A DNA stretch of 64,000 bases, taken from NCBI GenBank assembly GCA_037318855.1, contig CP134874.1:248598-312597 (forward strand). Reading direction: 5' to 3'. Under the pieces are notes generated by a model, which saw nothing but the letters and a program-made list of their open reading frames with translations, was not told the origin of the DNA and did no database searches. Source of the stretch: Candidatus Sedimenticola sp. (ex Thyasira tokunagai). Lineage in GTDB: Bacteria; Pseudomonadota; Gammaproteobacteria; Chromatiales; Chromatiaceae. Positions 45,531 to 54,483 of this stretch are shown in pieces (within the stretch, counting starts at the first letter, position 1; every line of letters begins with the position of its first letter). Position numbers and translations under genes: made by a program.

Positions 45531-45597
45531 GCCTAACAAAAACGTAAACTTCGCGCCTGCGGCGCCGGTGCTCGCGCCAGTTACCACAACGTTAAAT
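45531..45597 (+). repeat. integron attC 8
   Basis: GCCTAAC to GTTAAAT, 67 bases. GTAAACTTCGCGCC pairs partly with GGCGCCGG and CGCCAGTTAC. Typical short attC. Confidence 0.8.
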
Positions 45598-45703
45598 CAA
45601 AAAAGGCTACACCCTGTACTTGCACAACTAATAGGACAAGTTACACTTGTTCAATATATAGTACATAAGTCGGAGTATTCTATGAGGGTTGTTAATTTTT
45701 CAG

Positions 45704-47090
45704 GAGTTATAGTCAAATCTGGTGTTTAACCAGTTGAATCAAGCGGCGACCTGATCGACTCCTGTTACCTCAACACCATCTTTAAATTTGATTCCGGTTA
45801 TCACCTTCGCCAGGTAACCGAAACCCCGTAATCGTCTCCACTTCTTCTCGGCACACAGGCCGAGTTTGAACATCATGTGTAGCATGCCGTCACGCGATAG
45901 GCAGCCCTTGGAACGCTTGGTTCGATGGCGGATTGTCCCTGAAGGTTGATTCAATCGGATTGCTGGTCCGAATGCTCTGCCAGTGCTGTGCCGGAAAGTG
46001 ATAGAAAGCCATCAGTTCCTCTCGGTCTTTGTGCAGACAGATGGCAGCCTTCGGATACTTCGGCTCATACGTTTTGATAAACAGATCAAAGGCCTTTTCC
46101 GCATCGGCCTGAGTCTCCGCCTGCCAGATGTTATGCAGTGCCTGCTTCGCTTTCGGCTGAGCTGTCTTTGGCAGGCAGTTCAGCACGTTCATGGTCTTGT
46201 GCATCCAGCAGCGCTGCTGGCGCGTCTCAGGATATACTTCCTCCAGCGCAGCCCAGAAGCCCATGGCACCGTCACCGATCGCCAATTTGGGCGGGTTCAG
46301 TCCGCGTGACTTCAGCTTCAACAGTACCTCCCGCCAGCTCTGCGTGGACTCCCGCACACCATCCTCAATTGCCAGAAAATGCTTCTCACCACGCTCATTC
46401 ACACCGATCACCACCAGGGCACACAGCTTCGTCTGCTCTGCTCTCAGTCCGCTGTAGACACCGTCTGCCCACACACATACACCCAATGCCTCCTTATCCA
46501 GGCGCTCCTCACACCAGCTCCGATATTCTTCTGCCCAGACCTGCTTCAGACGCGATACCGTGCTGGCCGACAAGCCTGTTGCATCCGGACCCACCAGCAC
46601 TTTCAGGGCCTCACCCATCTCACCACTGGAAATCCCCTTCAGGTAGAGCCACGGCAGCGCCGCTTCCAGTGACTTCGTCTTGCGTACATACGGCGGTACC
46701 AGAGCTGATCGGAACGTCACCGGCTCGCCGGTCTTCGCTCGAACTTTGGGGATCTCGACCGTGACCGGCCCCAATCCTGTCTGCAGTTTACGAGCTGGCA
46801 GATGACCATTACGCACCACACCCGCCTTGCCATCCTCTGTCCGTCGCTCGGTGTGCTCCGCCAACAGCTCCAGCAACTCTGCCTCTACCGCCTGGTAGAT
46901 CAACTGCTCTGCACCGCTTCTCAGCAACTCTGTCAGCGGATCGATAATCGTATCTCGACCTGCCAGCTTAACAACGTTATTCTTACTCATGGTGGCGTAT
47001 CTCCAATGGTTGTTTTGATGTCTCGCAACAACAAATCAACCAGATACGCCGCCCTTTTTCAACTACTCAAACACCAGATTCAGTTATAAC
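45704..47090 (-). mobile_element. IS256 copy D
   Basis: From TTATAGTCAAATCTGG to CAGTTATAAC. Immediately after it, a 217-base piece of the same right end is repeated (47091-47307). Confidence 0.9.
45739..46990 (-). pseudogene. IS256 transposase, frameshifted
   Basis: The frame follows the intact enzyme up to SNPIESTF, then one extra T near 45939 shifts it. A second difference, ALGVCVWADG for HWVYVWADG, comes from small insertions that keep the frame. Probably inactive. Confidence 0.85.
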
Positions 47091-47307
47091 TCCTCTGCCT
47101 CTACCGCCTGGTAGATCAACTGCTCTGCACCGCTTCTCAGCAACTCTGTCAGCGGATCGATAATCGTATCTCGACCTGCCAGCTTAACAACGTTATTCTT
47201 ACTCATGGTGGCGTATCTCCAATGGTTGTTTTGATGTCTCGCAACAACAAATCAACCAGATACGCCGCCCTTTTTCAACTACTCAAACACCAGATTCAGT
47301 TATAACT
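47091..47307 (-). mobile_element. IS256 right-end fragment, tandem with copy D
   Basis: It repeats the last 215 bases of copy D, including the first 38 codons of the transposase and the CAGATTCAGTTATAAC end. The target duplication (ATTTTTCAG) lies outside both, so the tandem arose together with or after the insertion. Confidence 0.85.
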
Positions 47308-47542
47308 CATTTTTCAGACGCTAGAAATAGACTAAAAAGTGTATTAGATCAGGTAGTTGATGATGCTGATTACACTGTTATATCACGCAGAGATGCAGAA
47401 GATGCAGTTGTTATGTCTCTAGATTGCTTCAATGGATTAATGGAAACAGTGCACCTATTGAAGAGTCCAGCCAATGCTGCACATCTGGCAAAGTCCATCG
47501 CACAATACCGTTCAGGAAAAGTCGAGAAACATGGGCTGGTTA

Positions 47543-47809
47543 ATGATTGAGGTACTAGCATGGACAAAAGAAGCCTGGGGGGACTACATTTACTGGCAAG
47601 GTCAGGGTAGAAAGACGCTGAAGCGTATCAATAAGCTAATCTCTGATACTCAAAGAACCCCGTTTGTGGGCATCGGTAAGCCAGAGCCATTAAAAGAGAA
47701 TTTATCCGGTTTTTGGTCTCGTCGCATTGATGAAAATAATCGGTTGGTATATGTGGTTGACGACAATCAATTTACAATTATTTCCTGTCGATATCACTAT
47801 GAAAGATGA
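47543..47809 (+). CDS. yoeB: YoeB-type toxin, cassette
   Basis: The 88-residue toxin is a close YoeB match: VLAWTKEAWGDYIYWQGQGR, KRINKLISDTQRTPFVGIGK, LSGFWSRRIDENNRLVY and the ISCRYHYER end, including the catalytic Glu, Arg and terminal His-Tyr. YoeB cuts mRNA on the ribosome. I start it at ATG 47543, which overlaps the antitoxin stop. With the antitoxin broken by IS256, expression should be low or lost, otherwise the cell would be poisoned. Confidence 0.9.
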   Translation: MIEVLAWTKEAWGDYIYWQGQGRKTLKRINKLISDTQRTPFVGIGKPEPLKENLSGFWSRRIDENNRLVYVVDDNQFTIISCRYHYER

Positions 47810-47811
47810 TT

Positions 47812-47895
47812 TAACAAGTCCATCAAACCGATGCAGCTAAGCTTTAGCAACCCGCAAATGCTATGTGCCTGCGCTGTTTATAGAAAACGTTATGC
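47812..47895 (+). repeat. integron attC 9
   Basis: TTTAACA to GTTATGC, 84 bases, between yoeB and parE. The palindrome is imperfect. Confidence 0.7.
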
Positions 47896-48195
47896 CTTAA
47901 AAAGATCTGTCGAAACATCCATGTGTTTATGAAGAATACGAATTATCTCAACACAATCATGATTACTAATTCGGTAGTAGATTACATGGCTAATTATCGG
48001 AAACTTCCTATAACCAGGTCGAACATAGTCACAAGTGCGCCCAAGCTGTGAATTGTCGGTAATTTGATGAAAAGAATCATCAAATTGCTTCAAGTACTTA
48101 TTGCGCTGGTCTCTTCCCCAGCGCTTCTGGGTGAAAATGGCAATAGCCCTCAAATCATTTTTGGCTTTAGCCGTAAGCTTGAAGGTGGCCATCAA
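47890..48195 (-). CDS. parE: ParE/RelE-type toxin (cassette, reversed)
   Basis: The 101-residue product has the ParE pattern: FKLTAKAKNDLRAIAIFTQK, WGRDQRNKYLKQFDDSFHQI, GRTCDYVRPGYRKFPIISHV and EIIRILHKHMD. ParE toxins target DNA gyrase. The gene runs opposite to the array, as toxin-antitoxin cassettes with their own promoter often do. Its stop lies inside attC 9 and it overlaps parD by four bases. Confidence 0.9.
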   Translation of the reverse strand: MMATFKLTAKAKNDLRAIAIFTQKRWGRDQRNKYLKQFDDSFHQITDNSQLGRTCDYVRPGYRKFPIISHVIYYRISNHDCVEIIRILHKHMDVSTDLFKA

Positions 48196-48431
48196 TCAGA
48201 TTCGTTATCAAGCTCAGAAATCAAGCCATCAAGGGAATATTCAACAAAATCGCTAGATTCCCCTTCATCCAGCATTTTACGCAGGGTAACAAGCTTGGTT
48301 TCTTCCTCCTCAAGCAAGCGCAAGCCTGCGCGAACAATCTCGCTAGTGGAAGAAAAGCGACCGGAATTCAATTGGTTAGTAATGAAAGAGTCAAAGTGCT
48401 CCCCAAGAGTAATACTTGTATTCTTGCTCAT
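48192..48431 (-). CDS. parD: ParD-type antitoxin
   Basis: From MSKNTSITLGEHFDSFI the 79 residues form a ribbon-helix-helix antitoxin: GRFSSTSEIVRAGLRLLEEE and an acidic tail. A TACCAATAATTGGTA palindrome about 20 bases upstream (48451-48465) is the probable operator. I chose the internal ATG because the family begins there. Confidence 0.9.
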   Translation of the reverse strand: MSKNTSITLGEHFDSFITNQLNSGRFSSTSEIVRAGLRLLEEEETKLVTLRKMLDEGESSDFVEYSLDGLISELDNESD

Positions 48432-48450
48432 GTGCTTAGCTCCAAAACAG

Positions 48451-48465
48451 TACCAATAATTGGTA
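48451..48465. promoter_or_regulatory. parD operator palindrome
   Basis: TACCAATAATTGGTA is a perfect 15-base palindrome just upstream of parD. Autorepression by ParD is typical of the family; binding here is inferred. Confidence 0.55.
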
Positions 48466-48475
48466 CTATAGTGGG

Positions 48476-48562
48476 GCATAACAAGGTGGTCAACATCGTT
48501 CGCTATTGCTCACTGGGGCAGCCTGCGTTGCGCTCCTGCTGCCCGTTACAGCAACGTTGAGA
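48476..48562 (+). repeat. integron attC 10
   Basis: GCATAAC to GTTGAGA, 87 bases. GGCAGCCTGCG and CGCTCCTGCTGCC form the inner stem. Confidence 0.8.
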
Positions 48563-48751
48563 CTGTAGAAAAACTATTATCGAAGTTGCAGAAAGAATGG
48601 AGATTGCAGGATTCCAGTTTTTGTTATGGAAAGCGCATTAGAATTCACGTAGAAGCGCGAAAAATGAGTAATATTTATACAAATTGCAGCACTGAGGAAA
48701 GTGCTTTAGTTTTTCTACAGCCTCGTTAGATTGATAAATAAAAGATAAAAC
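48563..48751. other. possible decayed cassette
   Basis: No clear ORF. CACTGAGGAAAGTG is a small palindrome near 48687 and CGTTAGATT at 48724 resembles a closing attC core. Confidence 0.35.
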
Positions 48752-49069
48752 ATGGAAGACAAGAACAAATCCAGGAAAAATAAGCTGCACATCCTTACGA
48801 TACTTTTGTTAGTTGGATTACTGGTGCTAGGAAAAGTACTATGGGCAGTATCAATTTGGTATGAGGTAATTCCGCTAGGATTAGCTGGCCTTCTGATTTG
48901 GCGTATGAAGAAATCAGAGAAGCGGAGAAGCGGGGAAGCGGGGAAGCGAAGGAGCAATAAGCTGATCATGTGCAAACATTCTAACCAGTGGATCAAGTTC
49001 GCGCCCTGCGGTCGCTGGAACCTCCGCTTTGCTGCGGCCCCTCACCCTGATCGTTATGCTGTAAAATGA
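48752..49069 (+). CDS. small membrane protein (cassette)
   Basis: Two hydrophobic segments, ILTILLLVGLLVLGKVLWAV and IPLGLAGLLIW, follow a lysine-rich start (MEDKNKSRKNK). After KKSEKRRSGEAGKRRSNK the frame runs through attC 11, so the natural C-terminus of about 35 residues is encoded by the recombination site itself. Function unknown. Confidence 0.6.
   Translation: MEDKNKSRKNKLHILTILLLVGLLVLGKVLWAVSIWYEVIPLGLAGLLIWRMKKSEKRRSGEAGKRRSNKLIMCKHSNQWIKFAPCGRWNLRFAAAPHPDRYAVK
48979..49059 (+). repeat. integron attC 11
   Basis: TTCTAAC to GTTATGC, 81 bases. AGTGGATCAAGTTCGCG, GCGGTCGCTGG and GCTGCGGCCCC build the stems. Confidence 0.8.
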
Positions 49070-49401
49070 CATGAAGAATCTTATTAAATCCCTCAATAAT
49101 TCATTGATCCGTAAATTAGATGGGCATCTTTTACTAATAATTCCGATCATTGCCATGTGGGTTGTGCTCTCAATAATTCTCACACTAATTTCTTCTGTTC
49201 CCATCGTGTTATTGACTTTTACGACTGAGGGAAGTGAGTTTTTTAACGGCTATGTTTATGAGTTTTACATTCTTCACTATGTGACAACATTTGTATTTCT
49301 CTCCGTTATTTGGTCGTATCTTGTATACATCGTGTTTATAACATATTGGTCTAACATGAAGTTGGTGAGCGGAATGATGTTCCCCATAAAAAGTTGACAC
49401 A

Positions 49402-50194
49402 TTAGCTTTTCGACTCAGCATAGTCTGCTGGACTCATATACCCTAAGCTTGAGTGTAAACGCCTCCGGTTATAAAAACGAATGTATTTCTTGGTCTTCCT
49501 TTTGAAATCCTCAATGCCATCAAATTTCTCCGTATAGTACATTTCCGACTTATACGTATGAAAGAATGACTCCATATGGGCATTGTCATAGCAATTACCC
49601 TTGCCTGACATACTCTGCTCGATCGCTTGACTCTCTAGCAGCCTTCCAATCTTGTGGTTGGCATACTCTATACCCCGGTCTGAATGGAATATTTTTGGTC
49701 TTGCTTCTGGGTGCCTTTGCTTTGCCTTTTGAAAGGTCCTGACGATTAAATCTGCATCTCCGAGTCCTACTTATTTCCTCACCCACAAGCTGCCTGGTAC
49801 ATAGATCCATAATGACTGAGAAATAGACAAATTGGCCGTGATGACGTGTGTAGGTAAAGTCCGCTACCCAAACTTCATGTGGATTCTTTGGTATGGGCAA
49901 CTCAGCCAAAAGATTACTCTTCGCTATTTTTGAGCCCGGTTGCCACTGCCTAGGTTTATAGCGTTTATCCATTTTTGCTCGAATTCCTATCTTCCTCATC
50001 AACTTAGCGACAGTATTCTCACAACGACTAAAGCCTCTACTCTTTAGTTCCACTGTCATTCTAGGACTACCGTAAGTCTCCTTGACTTCCCGGTGTATCT
50101 TGAGAATTTCATCAATGATCATGCCATTGTAAACGGACTGGAACGAACCAGGTCGCTTCTTCCAAGCATAATATCCACCTCGACTCACATCCAA
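49402..50194 (-). pseudogene. IS3-type OrfB, frameshifted
   Basis: Two frames share the gene. The first holds MDVSRGGYYAWKKRPGS, the HTH_21 segment and WVADFTYTRHHGQFVYFSV (first Asp). It degenerates after GEEISRTR; the last part (SGKGNCYDNAHMESFFHTYK with the Glu, RRRLHSSLGYMSP) is in another frame. Confidence 0.85.
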
Positions 50195-50360
50195 CAGGAG
50201 GCAAAGTGGGGATACACCAAACTCATCATTTAAATCTTCTATTATTTTGAAGGCTTCTTTCTTTTGGCGTCGCCCATCTCCTCGAGTTTTTTTAAAACAG
50301 CATTCTCCATCCTTAGGTGCTTATTCTCCTTCTCCAACTGTTTTAGTTGCTCCCTGAGCT

Positions 50361-50555
50361 TCAAATCTGTCTGAACATCGATTTTATCAGGCATTTTATC
50401 GAGTAACCCCGCATCTCGTAATTCCTTCTTCCAGCTTGATACAAAGAAAATGTATGTATCCCTATTTCCTCCGCAACCTCACTGGCAAGTATGCCAGGCC
50501 TGCTCGCTTTTAGTACCGCTTGTATCTTGATATCGATTGAATGGTTCTTTCTCAT
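50361..50555 (-). pseudogene. IS3-type OrfA, frameshifted
   Basis: MRKNHSIDIKIQAVLKASRP and ASEVAEEIGIHTFSLYQ form the HTH start; the frame breaks soon after near 50440. Confidence 0.7.
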
Positions 50556-50991
50556 TTGACACCTCTGGTTGTAAACAGGGTGTCAACTTTTATTGGGGAG
50601 GCTCAGAAAGAATCCTATATATTCTTCAATATCGCTAGTGCTTTCTTCTATATTTATATTTTCGATAATAATATATTTAACACAAGCATTAACTGATAAC
50701 TTGGCTTTTTGTAGAATTCACCCTATACCTGAGAATAATTACATGACTATCATTTGTGATCCAATATCTCGGTTATGTCAAATCCCTCCTCTACAAACTA
50801 TATTTGACTGTATATATTACAGCTTTTCACTCATGACTGGTTCGGGGGTTTCTGATGCTGAGCCAGTCACAAATTTGGGAAAAACTATTGTTATTTTTGA
50901 AATAAGTATGTCGATAGGGTTAATTGCAATTGTTTTATCTGCAGCAGTTGGACGGGTATATGAGAATCAGCAAATAAAATAGCATAACAAT

Positions 50992-51051
50992 CACATCTGA
51001 CAGGCGCAAAAACCTACGTGTTTTTTGTTCGGCTGATGTGAAGCGTTAACT
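50992..51051 (+). repeat. integron attC 12
   Basis: GCATAAC to GTTAACT, 60 bases. TCACATCTGACAGGC pairs with GGCTGATGTGA, a tight stem. Last attC of the array. Confidence 0.85.
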
Positions 51052-51171
51052 GTAATGAGTATTTTTGGGAGCTAAAAGCTTGCAAGTTGATTGGAATAGG
51101 ATAGATGGCTCCATCTATACTACGCAAGTTTTGAACCAGAACCCATCCACACAATATCAATTGAGAAAACT

Positions 51172-52077
51172 ATGGAAGCGCAGTTAGAAAAAATAAAATA
51201 CGACGTCAACGCGATCGCTCAAGCTATTGAGATTAACCCCAAAGATATCCACTCAGTAGATTTTAACTCAGTAACACTTGAGAGCAGTATCGTACTCGAG
51301 CGAGAGACCATGATAAGAGGGCTGCTTTTTAAAGGTGGTACCAGAGTTATATTTCACGAAGGGTCATCGAGTGTCAAGAATGGTTTCCTTGCCAGAGATA
51401 CGAGCCGAGAGGTGAAGTACAATTTATTCACGTTCAAAGCTGGAGAGAGAATTGAATTCGATATCAACGGCGAAGTTAGAAGTGGTTATAATATTTATGA
51501 GGGTGGAATCGTTCTGCCTAAAGTCACTATCAAAGCTGGCATCCTAAATATTTATCCCAACGGGCACTTGTCGTCTGCGTTCAATGTCACTTCATTCAAA
51601 CTAGGTCGCTATATGACAAAAGAGGGGTATGCCATGTTTCACAATCCGGAGGAAGCAGACACGGCTTCTGTTCTCACCTGCTATTTCAATGAAACAACGC
51701 GGTGGGATGAATTCGAAGCTGCACATATGTCCAAAGGAATGCCGGCCAGACTATCTTTTTCAAGAGGACGCTCTCTTGCCGTGCCGGGAAAACTCTTAGA
51801 ATTTTCACCAGCATTCGATACCCTAGTTGATGGCATACTATGTCCAAAAGAGACTCCGCTATCACTTTACGAGAGTCAATCACTAAAATACTGTGAACTC
51901 GGCATGGACAAGATCATTCAGGGAATCGACCTCAAGACAAAGGAAACTTATTTAACATTCTTCGAGAGCAAACGCTTAGAATCCATTTTTTCATCTCATC
52001 CTGTCACAGTGGCTGGAAAGACCTATAATCCTTGGGCTAAAGTTTGGCTGAATGAAGACGGGACCGTCAAAAACTAA
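51172..52077 (+). CDS. unknown protein, 301 residues (last cassette)
   Basis: No signal peptide or membrane helix. Many short alternating stretches (GTRVIFHEGSSSVKNGFLA, RIEFDINGEVRSGYNIYEGG, LPKVTIKAGILNIYPNGHLS) suggest a beta-rich, perhaps solenoid, first half; the second half (SFSRGRSLAVPGKLLEFSPA, ETYLTFFESKRLESIFSSHP) is mixed. I do not recognise the family. It follows attC 12 by 120 bases; no attC comes after it, but the dispersed repeat does. Confidence 0.65.
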   Translation: MEAQLEKIKYDVNAIAQAIEINPKDIHSVDFNSVTLESSIVLERETMIRGLLFKGGTRVIFHEGSSSVKNGFLARDTSREVKYNLFTFKAGERIEFDINGEVRSGYNIYEGGIVLPKVTIKAGILNIYPNGHLSSAFNVTSFKLGRYMTKEGYAMFHNPEEADTASVLTCYFNETTRWDEFEAAHMSKGMPARLSFSRGRSLAVPGKLLEFSPAFDTLVDGILCPKETPLSLYESQSLKYCELGMDKIIQGIDLKTKETYLTFFESKRLESIFSSHPVTVAGKTYNPWAKVWLNEDGTVKN

Positions 52078-52088
52078 AGAGATTAGAG

Positions 52089-52364
52089 TCCTTCGCTGCC
52101 AGCCATGGAGAGCGAAGCGAAGGCTGGTAATCCCCGGTAGCCGTGAGGCCGCACTGCTTACCCGTCGTGCGCGCAGCGCGCCAGAGGGAGCAAAGTAGGC
52201 ATCCACGAACACGGCGTCCAGTCAATGGGAACTGACTGCGAAGCGGTAACGAGCTTGCGATGTTATCGCGTAGCGGTCAGTGACCAGGACGGCCGGGGCA
52301 CTAATAGGTTGTCGAAGGCCGAGTTGATTTTGGGGACTGGGATGTCCCAAAATCTTTCACGATC
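52089..52364 (-). repeat. dispersed ~280-bp repeat, split by a group II intron
   Basis: From CGCTGCCAGCCATGGAGAGC to TGTCCCAAAATCTTTCACGA. Its last 15-20 bases (GAGGTAGCGACACGCTTG) lie beyond the intron at 54483-54500. The TTTTGGGGACTGGGATGTCC hairpin is complete. Confidence 0.8.
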
Positions 52365-54483
52365 GTGTCGAGTAAATTCAGATCCGGGGGATCAAAAAGG
52401 AGGCTGTGAAACTGGATATTGCTACCCAGTGGGTGAAGGCAGGTGACTGTCTAATGCCCATCAGAGAAGGTTAGCCACTGGAACTGTAGTGAACCTGCAT
52501 GCATATCCATGAGGGTGTGTATGAAGCCAGGTGTAGCGAGTGTGCAGGCCGCGTGACCGAGCTCCGAAAAGATTATTATCGTGGTCTGAAAGGATAACCC
52601 AGCGCAAGCGGGGAAAGCCGACGTTCTTCGTGAGACGGAAGGCAGCAGTCCTGGAAACGCAAAGGTGAGTTGAAGGGACACCACCGGGGTCCAAGAGCGG
52701 GGCATGTACACATAAGGGTGGACTGGGAACTCGAGAGAACCGCCATCTCCTTGCGGAGGGCACCGGGATAGGCAAACCGGAATACAAAAGCGGCCAGGCG
52801 CTTGCGGGGGATCTTCCTAACCCGTGGAGCGAGCCGAAAGGGGCACGAACGAAGAAGGGAGAACGCAAGGTATCGGAGAACGAGCGGAAAGCGAAGTGCC
52901 CCGAGATGGAGAAGCGGTAGTCTTAGCGGATCATAGTACCGATGGTCGAAGGGAGAGGAAGGCCGATAAGGTGGGGAACCGAGACCCAAGGGACCCACTG
53001 AAGGGAAGGTGAAGCCGGGCATAACGTTTTGTCGGATGGAAAGATGAGAGATACCAAGAGATCAGAACTCATATCAACGCAACTTCGGCAAATTGCAGAG
53101 CAAGCGATCGTACATCCGGACAGGGTATTCACCACCCTGATCCACCGCATGGACGTGGACTTTCTTCGAGAAGCCTACTATCGGCTGCGCAAGGATGGAG
53201 CGGCGGGCCTGAGCGGTGTAACCGTAAAGGACTATGGCAAGGAACTGGAAGCCAACCTGGTTGATCTACATGCCCGGTTGAGGGAGCAGCGTTATATAGC
53301 GCCGCCAATCAAGCGCGTATGGATCGAAAAGGAGGGAGGAAAGAAGCGACCGATCGGACTATTGGAGATCGAAGACAAAATAGTCCAGAAAGCGGTAGCG
53401 ATGCTAATGGGGCGGTCTATGAACAGGGCTTCTATCCGTTTTCACATGGATTTCGGGAGGCACACAGTGCCCACCAAGCGATAGGAGAGATCCGGTCGCA
53501 GTGCATGGAGCACGGCATCCGCTGGATATACGATGCAGACATCAGTGGATTTTTTGACAACATTGACAGGAGCTGGTTGCGGAGATTCATCCAGCAACGG
53601 ATCAATGATGGTGGACTACTTCGCCTGATTGGCAAGTGGTTGAACGCAGGCGTGATGGAAGGAGACCAGATCACCTACAGCGACCGGGGAACACCTCAAG
53701 GCGGGACGATTTCGCCATGCCTTGCGAATATATTCCTCCACCATGTACTGGATGACTGGTTCGAGCGGGAAGTGAGGCCGCGCATGCGGGGGCACTGCTT
53801 TATCGTCAGGTTTGCCGATGACTTTGTCATCGGCTTCCAACACGAAGAAGATGCCCGGCGGGTGATGAAAGTCCTGCCCAAGCGCTTCGAGAAATACGGA
53901 CTGGAAATACATCCAGAGAAGAGCCGCCTACTTGCCTTCGGGAAACCGGCCTCGGGAAAAGAGGTCACCCGTGGGGACAACACATTCGATTTTCTCGGAT
54001 TTACCCACTACTGGGCGAGAAACGCGGCGAGGTTATTGGGTCATCAAGCGCAAGACTGCGCGCAAGAAAGTCAGGAAAACCGTACAAGCCCTATGGACCT
54101 GGAGCCGTAACAACCGGCACCAGGACCTGAAGAAACAGTACAGAATTTTGTGCTCGAAACTTCGGGGGCACTACCAGTACTTTGGTGTTCGCTGCAATAT
54201 GCGAGCGATGGAGACAGTTCTTCACCATGCAAGGCGTGGATGGAGGTTCTGGTTAAATCGTCGTAGTAGCAAGAAGGCGCTGACCTGGGAGAAGTACGAA
54301 AAGCTGATGGAAAGCATGCCGTTACCGCGACCCAAGATCATCCACAATGTCTAAGAGTTTGCAGGGTAGTAAAGTTATGCATCGGAGGTGTGTTGCCCCT
54401 CTGATTACCGAGGAACCGGATGACCGAATTGGTCACGTCCGGATCTGTGGGGGGGATGGTCAGCGATGGCCGTCTCTACCTGG
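52365..54483 (+). mobile_element. group II intron with reverse transcriptase
   Basis: GTGTCGAGTAAATTCAGATC is the 5' end; a roughly 650-base structured region follows before the RT gene. Near the 3' end GAGGAACCGGATGACCG and GGTCACGTCCGGATCTG make domain V, and GGTCAGCGATGGCC domain VI. It sits just downstream of a terminator-like hairpin, as group IIC introns do. Both ends are present, but the RT is frameshifted. Confidence 0.8.
53044..54354 (+). pseudogene. ltrA: group II intron reverse transcriptase/maturase, two frameshifts
   Basis: Frame one (MRDTKRSELISTQ ... GKKRPIGLLEIEDKIVQKA) carries RT0-2. Near 53405 it shifts to a frame with WIYDADISGFFDNIDRSWL (RT3), TPQGGTISPCLANIFLHHVL (RT4), FIVRFADDFVIGF with the FADD active site (RT5) and EIHPEKSRLLAFGKP (RT6). 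Near 54020 it shifts again to the maturase part (RGHYQYFGVRCNMRAME, KKALTWEKYEKLMESMP). The length matches a complete intron protein, so the inactivation is recent. Confidence 0.9.

Larger units (their letters stand above)
45682..47550 (+). pseudogene. yefM: YefM-type antitoxin interrupted by IS256
   Basis: ATG at 45682 gives MRVVNFS; after the IS256 block the frame resumes at 47310 with DARNRLKSVLDQVVDDADYT, VISRRDAEDAVVMSLDCFNG and ends KHGLVND at 47550. Without the insertion it would be a normal antitoxin of about 80 residues. ATTTTTCAG is duplicated at the two insertion borders. The stop overlaps the toxin start (ATGATTGA). Confidence 0.85.
49381..50599 (-). mobile_element. IS3-family (IS150-like) element
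   Basis: The ends TCCCCATAAAAAGTTGACAC and, inverted, TCCCCAATAAAAGTTGACA bound 1,219 bases with decayed orfA and orfB. Confidence 0.8.
49071..50982 (+). pseudogene. ion-channel-like cassette gene split by an IS
   Basis: ATG at 49071 encodes two or three hydrophobic segments (LLLIIPIIAMWVVLSIILTL, ILHYVTTFVFLSVIW). At about 49380 an IS3-type element intervenes. Joining the flanks (codons ATG ATG T + GG CTC AGA) restores one frame: MMWLRKNPIYSS. It continues with a pore-loop region, FDCIYYSFSLMTGSGVSDAE, and a last helix, IVIFEISMSIGLIAIVLS. The layout is that of a 2TM ion channel pore after extra helices, although the filter TGSGV differs from the usual TVGYG. Its stop meets attC 12. Confidence 0.7.
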
